Shown here: in pieces, positions 1 through 6,658 of the stretch
Numbering within the stretch: position 1 is the stretch's first letter
How the letters are laid out: the number at the start of each line of letters is the position of its first letter
Assembly (NCBI GenBank): GCA_023392205.1
Contig: JAEVZN010000142.1
Coordinates: forward strand, 1 to 6,658
DNA: 6,658 nucleotides
Direction: 5' to 3'
Source of the DNA: Pseudomonadota bacterium
GTDB lineage: Bacteria; Pseudomonadota; Alphaproteobacteria; Rhizobiales; Xanthobacteraceae
The notes under the pieces: model-generated
Told to the model about the DNA's origin: nothing
Seen by the model: only the letters and a program-made list of their open reading frames with translations
Databases searched by the model: none
Position numbers and translations under genes: made by a program

Positions 1-272
1 ATGAGGCTCTGATCGCGCGCAAATCCATCGACGGCGACAAGCTGAAAGTGATCGCAATCACCGATCCGATCCCGAATTATCCGATGGTCATGCAGGGCGA
101 CCTCGCCCCCGCATTGAAGGATAATATCCGCAAATCATTCATCGAGTTGAAGGACCCGGCGGTGCTCAAGGCGTTCCGCGTCGAAGGCTTCGCCGCCACC
201 GATGACAAGGCCTATGACATCCTGCGCGAGACCGCGAAAATCCTCGACCTCGATCTCGGCAAGATGAGCTGA
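1..272 (+). CDS. ptxB: Phosphite/phosphonate ABC transporter, periplasmic substrate-binding protein (C-terminal part)
   Basis: Only the last 89 codons are present, read from base 3; the start lies upstream of the window. The fragment has the C-terminal signature of PhnD/PtxB-type type 2 periplasmic binding proteins: a strand of the type IAITDPIPNYPMVMQGDL, then helices ending in KILDLDLGKMS. In this family the protein captures phosphonate, phosphite or hypophosphite in the periplasm and delivers it to a PhnE-type permease. The stop codon shares its last base with the permease ATG (TGATG), so the two are probably translationally coupled. The fragment alone cannot tell phosphite from phosphonate specificity. 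I infer phosphite (PtxB) because a PtxD gene ends the operon. The ATPase gene (ptxA/phnC type) would be expected upstream and is not visible. Confidence 0.8.
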   Translation, partial: EALIARKSIDGDKLKVIAITDPIPNYPMVMQGDLAPALKDNIRKSFIELKDPAVLKAFRVEGFAATDDKAYDILRETAKILDLDLGKMS

Positions 273-1078
273 TGACCGAACTGACGGCCCGGCATTCCGC
301 CATCCTCGAACAAGACCGGCATGCCGCCTTGCGGCATGCCGGCCTCGTTGCCATCATTCTGATCGTTTGCGTGATCTCGCTGTGGATCACCGGCTTCTTC
401 GACGCCCAGCGCCTGATCGAGGGCGGCCCGGCTTTCGCACAGCTGGCACGGGAAATGGTGCCGCCGGATTTCTCGCGCTGGCAGCATTGGGTCAAACCGC
501 TGATCGACACACTTGCCATGTCGATTGCGGGAACGGTACTGGCCGTCATCATTTCGTTACCGCTGGCCTTGTTCGCGGCGCCCAATACCGCACCCAATGC
601 GATCGTGTATCAGGTGACGCGGATCGTGCTTGCCGCCTTGCGTTCGGTGCCTGAAATCATCATGGGCATCATCTTCGTGGCCGCCGTCGGCTTCGGTGCC
701 CTGCCCGGCGTGCTGGCGCTGGCGCTGCATTCGGTCGGCATGGTCGGCAAATTCTATGCGGAGGCGATCGAACACGTCGATCCGCGCCCGCTCGAAGCCG
801 CGCGCGCGGCCGGTGCAAGCCCGTTCCAGGTCATCACTCATGCAGTCATCCCGCAGGTGATGCCGCAACTTGCCGACATCACCATCTATCGCTGGGAATA
901 CCATTTCCGCGCCTCCGCGGTGCTCGGCATTGTCGGCGCCGGCGGTATCGGCTTCGAACTGATCGCGGCATTGCGTGTCATCCGCTACGATCAGGTGTCC
1001 GCGATCCTGATCACTATCCTCGCATGCGTGATCGTCGTCGACGCGATCGGTGCGTGGCTGCGCAAGGCGCTCAAATGA
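272..1078 (+). CDS. ptxC: Phosphite/phosphonate ABC transporter permease (PtxC/PhnE family)
   Basis: This is a 268-residue inner-membrane permease of normal length for the PhnE family. Hydrophobic segments lie near residues 24-42, 78-102, 113-140, 143-160, 213-232 and 243-262. The cytoplasmic EAA loop that docks on the ATPase is at 175-190 (EAARAAGASPFQVITH). The PhnE-typical segment RWEYHFRASAVLGIVGAGG follows at about 207-225. It would move an oxyanion released by the upstream binding protein into the cytoplasm. The ATG at 272 overlaps the previous stop by one base, and the gene's own TGA overlaps the ptxD start by four bases (ATGA), so translational coupling is likely. The family assignment is firm. 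Phosphite as substrate is inferred from the linked dehydrogenase; PhnE proteins also serve phosphonate uptake. Confidence 0.85.
   Translation: MTELTARHSAILEQDRHAALRHAGLVAIILIVCVISLWITGFFDAQRLIEGGPAFAQLAREMVPPDFSRWQHWVKPLIDTLAMSIAGTVLAVIISLPLALFAAPNTAPNAIVYQVTRIVLAALRSVPEIIMGIIFVAAVGFGALPGVLALALHSVGMVGKFYAEAIEHVDPRPLEAARAAGASPFQVITHAVIPQVMPQLADITIYRWEYHFRASAVLGIVGAGGIGFELIAALRVIRYDQVSAILITILACVIVVDAIGAWLRKALK
1064..1067 (+). promoter_or_regulatory. Ribosome binding site (AAGG) that fixes the ptxD start
   Basis: AAGG lies seven bases before the ATG at 1075, inside the end of the permease gene. It supports 1075 as the ptxD start over the upstream in-frame codon at 1024, which would run 55 bases into ptxC, and over the ATG at 1084. 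Confidence 0.5.
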
Positions 1079-2079
1079 GCGTCATGCGTCCACGTATCCT
1101 GGTCACCAATTGGGTGCATGACGCGACCTTGCAGCGCCTGTCGCTTTTCGGCGATGTCGAGAGCAACGAGGGCCGCGACCCCTGGCCGCAAGACGAGATC
1201 ATGCGGCGGGGGGAGAAAGCCGACGCGATCATGGCGTTCATGACCGACATCGTCGATGCCCGATTTGTCGCGCATTGCAAACGGCTGCGCATCGTCGCCT
1301 GCGCGCTGAAGGGTTATGACAATTTCGATCTCGACGCCTGCACTCGCGCCGGCATTTTCGTCAGTATCGTGCCGGACCTGTTAACCGAACCCACAGCCGA
1401 ACTCGCGGTTGGGCTTGCCATCGGTCTTGGGCGCAATATCCGTCATGGCGATGCGATGGTGCGCGACGGCACATTCGAGGGCTGGCGGCCGGTGCTGTAT
1501 GGCACCGGGCTCGACAATTCGGACGTGGCAATAATCGGCATGGGCCGCGTCGGCCAAGCAGTGGCGCAACGCCTGTCGGGCTTCGGCTGCCATATGCATG
1601 GTGTCGATCCGCAGGGTGCCATGCCGGATGGCGTGACCCCCGCCACACTCGGGCAGGCGCTGGACGTTGCAGATTTCGTCATTGTGTGTGCGCCGCTAAC
1701 ACCGACCTCACGTCACCTGATCGATGCAGACGCGCTGTCGCGCATGAAGCCCGGTGCCTTGCTGGTCAATGTCGGCCGCGGCTCGGTCGTGGACGAGAAT
1801 GCGGTGCTGGCGGCGCTGGAATCCTGCGCGCTTGGCGGCTACGCAGCCGATGTGTTCGAGATGGAAGACTGGGCGCTGACGGACCGCCCGCAGATCGTCC
1901 ACGCGAAACTGCGCACGCACCGCCGAACGCTGTTCACGCCGCATCTGGGCTCTGCGGTGTCGCAGGTGCGCCGCGCCATCGAGATGCGGGCGGCGGACAA
2001 TATCGCCGATGTGCTGCAGGGCCGCCCGCCGCGCGACGCGATCAACGCGCCGGACGGGCCGCTGGCACGGGCGGGGTAA
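1075..2079 (+). CDS. ptxD: NAD-dependent phosphite dehydrogenase (phosphonate dehydrogenase)
   Basis: This 334-residue D-2-hydroxyacid-dehydrogenase-fold enzyme is expected to oxidise phosphite to phosphate while reducing NAD in the cytoplasm. Compared from memory with Pseudomonas stutzeri PtxD, it keeps the diagnostic blocks CALKGYDNFDLDACT (76-90), PDLLTEPTAELAVGLAIGLG (100-119), LYGTGLDN (141-148), GGYAADVFEMEDWA (254-267) and LFTPHLGSAV (286-295). The aligned active-site residues are all present: Met56, Lys79, Trp137, Tyr142, Arg235, Glu264, His290 and Ser293, matching M53, K76, W134, Y139, R237, E266, H292 and S295. The nucleotide-binding GMGRVG is at 155-160. Asp178 stands where PtxD has Glu175, which favours NAD over NADP. 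The start at 1075 overlaps the permease stop and has an AAGG site. Typical glycerate or glyoxylate reductases lack the MAFM and EMEDWA blocks, so PtxD is much preferred. Confidence 0.93.
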   Translation: MSVMRPRILVTNWVHDATLQRLSLFGDVESNEGRDPWPQDEIMRRGEKADAIMAFMTDIVDARFVAHCKRLRIVACALKGYDNFDLDACTRAGIFVSIVPDLLTEPTAELAVGLAIGLGRNIRHGDAMVRDGTFEGWRPVLYGTGLDNSDVAIIGMGRVGQAVAQRLSGFGCHMHGVDPQGAMPDGVTPATLGQALDVADFVIVCAPLTPTSRHLIDADALSRMKPGALLVNVGRGSVVDENAVLAALESCALGGYAADVFEMEDWALTDRPQIVHAKLRTHRRTLFTPHLGSAVSQVRRAIEMRAADNIADVLQGRPPRDAINAPDGPLARAG

Positions 2080-2097
2080 AGACCGTCAGGTCTGACG
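2080..2097. terminator. Small hairpin between convergent stops; weak candidate bidirectional terminator
   Basis: The 19-base gap between the ptxD TAA and the ccrM TAG holds two mutually exclusive 5-bp hairpins: AGACC/GGTCT with a 4-base loop, and CGTCA/TGACG with a 4-base loop. Neither is followed by a T-run, so intrinsic termination is doubtful. The spacer holds nothing else I can recognise. Confidence 0.2.
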
Positions 2098-2098
2098 C

Positions 2099-3323
<1,225 letters not shown>

Positions 3324-3335
3324 TTTGCAAACACT

Positions 3336-3364
3336 TTGCTAGTGTGATCTTCAGCATGGATAAC
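3336..3364 (+). promoter_or_regulatory. Possible sigma-70-type promoter for the metallopeptidase-moaB pair
   Basis: TTGCTA, a 17-base spacer and GATAAC match four of six bases in each hexamer. They lie about 100 bases before the metallopeptidase start, in the A/T-rich part of the spacer. Position and spacing are right, but the match is modest. Confidence 0.3.
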
Positions 3365-3452
3365 AACGATTTGGTAACGAAACATCCGGGCGGGTTTTGC
3401 GTTTTCGGGCGTGGACGTGTGCCGGGTCTTCGGCGACACTCGAAGCCCGTGT

Positions 3453-3460
3453 GAGGAGGA
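3453..3460 (+). promoter_or_regulatory. Strong ribosome binding site (GAGGAGGA) for the zinc metallopeptidase
   Basis: The AGGAGG core ends five bases before the ATG at 3465 and is the best Shine-Dalgarno sequence in the window. It decides the start at 3465 over the in-frame ATG at 3411, which would add 18 residues unlike the family. Confidence 0.8.
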
Positions 3461-3464
3461 TGGC

Positions 3465-4373
3465 ATGCGTTGGGACGATTTTCGGCGCAGCGACAATGTC
3501 GAGGATGTGCGCGGCAGCAGAAGTCCGGGCGGCGGATTTCGCCTGCCCGGCGGCGGCGGACGCGGGCTTGGCATCGGCACCATTATCGTTCTGGGCCTGA
3601 TCGGCTGGGCGCTCGGCATCGATCCGCGCATCCTGATCGGCGGGGCGGAAATGGTCTCCGGCGGGCAACAGCAGGTCGAACGCCAGCAGCCCGCCAGCAA
3701 GGGCGCACCCACCGACCAGCAGGGCCAGTTCGTCTCGGCGGTTCTCGGCTCCACCGAAGATGTATGGGGCGACATCTTCAAGGCCAACGGCCAGACCTAT
3801 CGCGCGCCGCGGCTGCGGCTGTTTGCAGGCGCCACCGGCGCCGGCGCCTGCGGCATGGCGCAATCGGCGATGGGTCCGTTCTATTGTCCGCCCGACAACC
3901 GCATCTTCCTCGACACGGCATTCTTCCGCGAAATGGAAACCAAATTCCGCGCCTGCAAAGGCACCCAATGCGAATTCGCGCAGGCTTATGTGATCGCGCA
4001 TGAGGTTGGGCATCACGTGCAGAACCTGCTCGGCATATTGCCGCGCGCGCAGCAGATGCAGCAGCAGGCCGGCTCGAAGGCGCAGGCCAACAATATCCAG
4101 GTGCGGGTCGAGCTGCAGGCCGATTGCTTCGGCGGCGTGTGGGCCAATCATGCACAACGGCGCGTGAAGTTCATCGAGCCCGGCGATATCGAGGGCGCAC
4201 TCGCCATCGCCGCGGCGATCGGTGACGACCGCCTGCAGATGCAGACGCAAGGCCGCGTGGTGCCGGATTCCTTCACGCACGGCTCGGCGGCGCAGCGCCA
4301 GCGCTGGTTCACCATCGGCTTCAAGGAAGGCAAGGTCTCCGCCTGCGATACTTTCCGCGCGGCGGAATTGTAG
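3465..4373 (+). CDS. ypfJ: Membrane-anchored neutral zinc metallopeptidase (YpfJ family)
   Basis: This 302-residue protein is of the usual length for the YpfJ / putative neutral zinc metallopeptidase family (E. coli YpfJ is slightly shorter). The N-terminus MRWDDFRRSDNVEDVRG is the family hallmark. It is followed by a Gly/Pro/Arg-rich linker (about 18-34) and one membrane segment (about 35-52). A Gln-rich stretch (68-88) leads into the catalytic domain. The zinc motif HEVGHH is at 179-184, with His179 and His183 as ligands and Glu180 as catalytic base. Glu216 in VELQADCFGGVWA is a likely further ligand. Cysteines at 130, 141, 164, 169, 221 and 294 suggest an oxidised, non-cytoplasmic domain. 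The physiological substrate of the family is not known. moaB follows after 11 bases, so the two are probably co-transcribed. Confidence 0.9.
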   Translation: MRWDDFRRSDNVEDVRGSRSPGGGFRLPGGGGRGLGIGTIIVLGLIGWALGIDPRILIGGAEMVSGGQQQVERQQPASKGAPTDQQGQFVSAVLGSTEDVWGDIFKANGQTYRAPRLRLFAGATGAGACGMAQSAMGPFYCPPDNRIFLDTAFFREMETKFRACKGTQCEFAQAYVIAHEVGHHVQNLLGILPRAQQMQQQAGSKAQANNIQVRVELQADCFGGVWANHAQRRVKFIEPGDIEGALAIAAAIGDDRLQMQTQGRVVPDSFTHGSAAQRQRWFTIGFKEGKVSACDTFRAAEL

Positions 4374-4384
4374 GCAACGGCGAC

Positions 4385-4948
4385 ATGCCCGGTATCGACG
4401 AATCGCGCGACTTCGTCCCGCTGTCCATTGCGGTCCTCACCGTGTCGGATACCCGCAAGGAATCGGATGACAAATCCGGCAACACACTCGCGGAGCGGAT
4501 CGAGAAAGCCGGTCACAAGCTCGGCGCACGCGCCATCGTCACCGATGATGCCGACGCAATCCGGTCGCAGGTGAAAAACTGGATCGCCGATCCCTCAATC
4601 GACGTGATCGTCACCACCGGCGGCACCGGCTTTACCGGCCGCGACGTCACGCCCGAGGCGCTCGAGCCGCTGTTCGAAAAGCGTATGGAGGGCTTCGCGA
4701 CCCTGTTCCTGATGCTGAGCTATGAGAAGATCGGCACGTCTGCGATCCAGACCCGCGCCACTGCGGGCGTTGCGGGTGCGACCTATATCTTCTGCCTGCC
4801 CGGTTCGCCCGGCGCCTGCAAGGATGCCTGGGACGGCATCCTCGTGCATCAGCTCGATTACCGCTACCGGCCGTGCAATTTCGTGGAGATCATGCCGCGT
4901 CTCGACGAGCATCTGCGCCGTCCGAAGGCACAGGGCGCGACGGTTTAG
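4385..4948 (+). CDS. moaB: Molybdenum cofactor biosynthesis protein MoaB (molybdopterin adenylyltransferase type)
   Basis: This 187-residue MoaB/Mog-family protein acts late in molybdenum cofactor synthesis, where this fold binds or adenylylates molybdopterin in the cytoplasm. The N-terminal strand SIAVLTVSDTR is at 14-24. The molybdopterin-binding motif TTGGTGFTGRDVTPEA is at 77-92, and the C-terminal LPGSPGACKDAWD at 138-150 completes the site. It is somewhat longer than E. coli MoaB (170 residues), with extra residues at both ends. The ATG at 4385 is 11 bases past the metallopeptidase stop, with no strong ribosome binding site, so expression probably depends on the upstream gene. In E. coli MoaB is dispensable and MogA does the adenylylation. 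Here this protein may serve as the adenylyltransferase, since the window shows no mogA. Confidence 0.93.
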   Translation: MPGIDESRDFVPLSIAVLTVSDTRKESDDKSGNTLAERIEKAGHKLGARAIVTDDADAIRSQVKNWIADPSIDVIVTTGGTGFTGRDVTPEALEPLFEKRMEGFATLFLMLSYEKIGTSAIQTRATAGVAGATYIFCLPGSPGACKDAWDGILVHQLDYRYRPCNFVEIMPRLDEHLRRPKAQGATV

Positions 4949-4989
4949 GCGCGCGGTCTGTCCTGCCGCACGCATCGGGCAATGCCCCG

Positions 4990-5784
4990 TCACCCAATGT
5001 GGCGCAGCAATCCGCCTTCCACCCGCAACGCCGCGCCCGTGGTGGCGGAGGCCTGTTTCGAGCAGACATAGACGACCATGTTCGCCACTTCCTCCACGGA
5101 CGCGAGGCGGCGTGTAATCGAGGTCGGCCGGCGCTGGGCGATGAAGTCCTTTTCCATTTGCGCCTGAGAGACGCCCTGATCGGCAGCCATTTTGCCGAAG
5201 AAATCGAGAACGCCTTCGGAACGCGTCGGCCCCGGCAGAACGGAATTCACAGTGACGCCGGTGCCTGCAAGCGATTCGGCCAGACCGCGCGCAATCGCAA
5301 GCTGCGCGGTTTTGGTCATCCCGTAATGGATCATCTCGGCTGGAATATTCAGCCCGGATTCCGAGGAGATGAAGACCACGCGGCCCCAGTTCTTCTGCCT
5401 CATGACGGGAATGTAGGCGCGCGACATGCGGATACCGCTCATCACGTTGGTTTCGAAGAACCGCAGCCATTCCGCATCGGTGATCTCCTCGAATTGCTTC
5501 GGTTCGAAGATACCGAGATTGTTGACCAGGATGTCGGCGTCGGGGACGCGCTTGATGAAGTCCGCCGCGCCTTGCGCCGTCGCGAGGTCGGCCGCCACGC
5601 CATCGACCTCGGCCTTCGGCACAGATTTCTTCAGAGCTTCGGTGGCGGCCTTCACCGATCCGTCGGAACGGCCGTTGATCACGACCAACGCGCCCGCGCC
5701 CGCCAGCCCCTTGGCGATGGCAAATCCGATCCCCGCCGTGGAGCCTGTAATGACGGCGCGCTTGCCGCTCAGATCGATCTTCAT
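4990..5784 (-). CDS. Classical short-chain dehydrogenase/reductase
   Basis: A 264-residue NAD(P)-dependent oxidoreductase with a Rossmann fold and full-length classical SDR layout. The cofactor motif TGSTAGIG is at 13-20. NNLG at 88-91 replaces the usual NNAG. The structural and catalytic Asn is Asn113 (ETN). The catalytic triad continues with Ser141 (ISS), Tyr154 and Lys158 (YGMTK), and LPGPTRSEG (183-191) is the usual loop after beta-6. Asn38-Gly39-Arg40 after the second strand, with Arg40 and no acidic residue, leans towards NADP, but this is inference. The substrate cannot be told from sequence. The start at 5784 puts MKIDLSGKRAVITG in family position; a GTG at 5820 would add 12 residues. 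The gene converges on moaB (41-base gap) and follows the glycosyltransferase by 91 bases on the same strand. Confidence 0.88.
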   Translation of the reverse strand: MKIDLSGKRAVITGSTAGIGFAIAKGLAGAGALVVINGRSDGSVKAATEALKKSVPKAEVDGVAADLATAQGAADFIKRVPDADILVNNLGIFEPKQFEEITDAEWLRFFETNVMSGIRMSRAYIPVMRQKNWGRVVFISSESGLNIPAEMIHYGMTKTAQLAIARGLAESLAGTGVTVNSVLPGPTRSEGVLDFFGKMAADQGVSQAQMEKDFIAQRRPTSITRRLASVEEVANMVVYVCSKQASATTGAALRVEGGLLRHIG

Positions 5785-5875
5785 GCTGTCAGTCCGATAT
5801 TGCCACGCGAAGCGGCTCACATATTGATCCGGCCGGCCGATAACACCCCTTGTAGGTCAACGGCGTGTGAAAGCC

Positions 5876-6439
5876 TCAAGCCGGGTTGCGGATACCGCTA
5901 CGCATGACGGCGATCCGCTTCGCGCCGATCCGGCGCAGGAGATCGGCCTGCGTTGCCTCGATATCCCGGTGTCCGCCGAGTACGGTGTAGAATTCCTTGG
6001 CGATGAGCAGACCGCGGTCCGGATCGAGCACGGCCTTGCGTGCCCGCAAAAGCGCCAGCAATTCCGACCATAAGGACGTGCCGCCCTGTACCGGCCGCGT
6101 TGCACCGAACACAGCGGCATGGCCGGAGGGCGCGGTTTCCATGAACTGGCGCACGTCCTCGATCCAGCCCGTCTCCAGCACCGATCCGGCCGGTACGAAT
6201 AAAAGCCACGGGCCCTTTGCCGCTTCGGCGGCTTTTTTAAGCCGGGGACCGGGCGGTCCCGGCACCACCATCAGCCGGCAGCCGGCGACATCGCCGATTG
6301 CGGCGGTTTCGTCCTGCGATCCGGCATCGGCCAGAATCACCTCCCGCACCAGCCCGGCCGTGGCCCCCGGCACGAGACCGGCCAGCGTGCGTACAAGGAC
6401 GCGCTCCGATTCGCGGGTCGGGATGACGATGCTGATCAT
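5876..6439 (-). CDS. Small GT2-like glycosyltransferase lacking the canonical DxD
   Basis: A 187-residue GT-A-fold protein of glycosyltransferase family 2 type, with an N-terminal strand ISIVIPTRESERVLVRTL (2-19). The first nucleotide-sugar-binding Asp region is ILADAGSQDET (35-45). The block LKKAAEAAKGPWLLF (67-81) is typical of family 2 just before the metal-binding DxD. At that place this protein reads VPAGSVL (82-88) where active members have an acidic DAD- or HAD-type triplet. There are no membrane segments, and it is far shorter than processive GT2 enzymes. It could be a non-catalytic relative or an enzyme using another metal site. The start at 6439 puts the first strand at residue 2; in-frame ATG (6487) and TTG (6529) codons upstream would add atypical residues. 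No strong ribosome binding site is seen for any of these starts. The SDR gene lies downstream on the same strand. Confidence 0.75.
   Translation of the reverse strand: MISIVIPTRESERVLVRTLAGLVPGATAGLVREVILADAGSQDETAAIGDVAGCRLMVVPGPPGPRLKKAAEAAKGPWLLFVPAGSVLETGWIEDVRQFMETAPSGHAAVFGATRPVQGGTSLWSELLALLRARKAVLDPDRGLLIAKEFYTVLGGHRDIEATQADLLRRIGAKRIAVMRSGIRNPA
6219..6238 (+). terminator. Terminator-like hairpin inside the glycosyltransferase gene, opposite strand
   Basis: On the plus strand GCCGC, a TTCG tetraloop and GCGGC are followed directly by six T residues. This has the form of an intrinsic terminator, but it lies antisense inside the glycosyltransferase gene, where it encodes Lys-Lys-Ala-Ala-Glu-Ala-Ala. 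A second hairpin (GCC-G bulge-GGGACC / GGTCCC-GGC, 6241-6263) follows at once. No plus-strand gene is known to end here, so function is uncertain. Confidence 0.3.
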
Positions 6440-6543
6440 GCTGCGGTTCGGGAACTGTAACAAAGGCCGGCCCGTTGCCCATATCATGGGGCAAGGAACC
6501 GCCGATGCCACGATATTCAGCAGCGACAATCAACTTCCGAAAT

Positions 6544-6558
6544 GTTCTTGTTTTGTTC
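6544..6558 (+). promoter_or_regulatory. LexA (SOS) box, GTTC-N7-GTTC
   Basis: The direct repeat GTTC, seven bases, GTTC exactly matches the consensus bound by LexA in alphaproteobacteria. It lies 24 bases before the ATG at 6583 and overlaps where a -35 element would fall for the GATAAT at 6573, the usual place for a repressing LexA site. An exact match is expected by chance well under once in a window this size. It probably controls the plus-strand gene to its right. The glycosyltransferase starts 105 bases away on the other side. Confidence 0.75.
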
Positions 6559-6572
6559 GTTGCCAAGCGTTA

Positions 6573-6578
6573 GATAAT
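6573..6578 (+). promoter_or_regulatory. Candidate -10 element (GATAAT) under LexA control
   Basis: GATAAT matches five of six bases of TATAAT and lies 14 bases after the LexA box. Transcription from it would begin near 6585, which coincides with the ATG at 6583. Either the message is essentially leaderless or the true start codon is further right. Confidence 0.45.
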
Positions 6579-6582
6579 CGCT

Positions 6583-6658
6583 ATGGCTCACTCAACCGCA
6601 GCCCTGAGACACCCGCCGGCGCCCGTGCCCTCCGCGCCGGCGGGTGACTTTGCAAGGA
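6583..6658 (+). CDS. Possible N-terminus of an unidentified SOS-controlled gene (runs off the window)
   Basis: From ATG 6583 the frame stays open for 25 codons to the window end, beginning MAHSTAALRHPPAPVPSAPA. The residues are Pro/Ala-rich and show no recognisable domain, so I name no product. The support is the LexA box and -10 element just upstream. Against it, no ribosome binding site precedes the ATG, and a predicted transcription start falls on it. The window ends in AAGGA, which could be the ribosome binding site of a gene starting just beyond, making this stretch an untranslated leader. Alphaproteobacterial LexA usually controls DNA repair or mutagenesis genes, so one is likely here. 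Confidence 0.35.
   Translation, partial: MAHSTAALRHPPAPVPSAPAGDFAR
6610..6646. repeat. 13-bp perfect GC-rich inverted repeat
   Basis: CACCCGCCGGCGC pairs perfectly with GCGCCGGCGGGTG across an 11-base loop. No T-run follows on the plus strand (GACTTTGC) and none on the minus strand, so it is not a standard intrinsic terminator. It lies between the LexA-controlled promoter and a terminal AAGGA, where it would fold in the 5' part of the transcript. Confidence 0.6.

Noticed and set aside
3356..3454. A 32-codon open frame whose stop overlaps the ribosome binding site of the metallopeptidase, possible leader peptide
   Set aside because: It has no ribosome binding site of its own, its composition is unremarkable, and the best promoter candidate would start transcription downstream of its ATG.
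3825..3851. Nine-base inverted repeat (GCAGGCGCC / GGCGCCTGC)
   Set aside because: It lies within codons for an Ala/Gly-rich loop of the metallopeptidase and is explained by repeated GCC/GGC codons.
4976..4989. Short GGGC/GCCC hairpin between the convergent moaB and SDR stops
   Set aside because: It has only four base pairs, a 3-base loop and no T-run; too weak to call a terminator.
4873..5907. Plus-strand frame of 344 codons opposite the SDR gene
   Set aside because: It is antisense to a complete SDR with all catalytic residues; the translation is His/Arg-rich shadow sequence.

Overview
The window is GC-rich chromosomal DNA from an alphaproteobacterium, most likely of the order Hyphomicrobiales and near Bradyrhizobium, Rhodopseudomonas or Afipia. 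The evidence is a CcrM-type GANTC adenine methyltransferase, an alphaproteobacterial LexA box of the form GTTC-N7-GTTC, and the character of the housekeeping proteins. No tRNA, rRNA, CRISPR array, insertion sequence or phage gene was seen.

Left part (1-2079, plus strand): the distal part of a phosphite uptake and oxidation operon. It holds the C-terminal end of a PhnD/PtxB-type binding protein, a PhnE/PtxC-type permease and a phosphite dehydrogenase (PtxD). The genes are joined by 1-base and 4-base start/stop overlaps. The ATPase gene (ptxA) would lie upstream of the window. The dehydrogenase gives the transporter its substrate: every active-site residue I could align with Pseudomonas stutzeri PtxD is conserved. 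No ptxE-type regulator follows ptxD.

Middle (2099-4948): ccrM on the minus strand converges on ptxD with only 19 bases between the stops. Its first 17 codons are an extension relative to Caulobacter CcrM. They carry a perfect 10-bp palindrome bracketed by two GANTC sites, which are the enzyme's own expected target. A 235-bp divergent spacer follows, then a plus-strand pair: a membrane-anchored zinc metallopeptidase (YpfJ family) and moaB of molybdenum cofactor synthesis.

Right part (4990-6658): a minus-strand pair of a small GT2-like glycosyltransferase, which lacks the usual acidic DxD, and a classical short-chain dehydrogenase. After the glycosyltransferase start comes a perfect LexA box, a -10-like hexamer and the possible first 25 codons of an unidentified, probably SOS-controlled gene that runs off the window. 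A 13-bp GC-rich inverted repeat lies over those codons.

The points most worth following are the ptx operon as a probable accessory insertion beside ccrM, the GANTC/palindrome element at the start of ccrM, and the LexA-controlled gene at the right edge. The phosphite system belongs to a described family. I saw no clear sign of a wholly new system.
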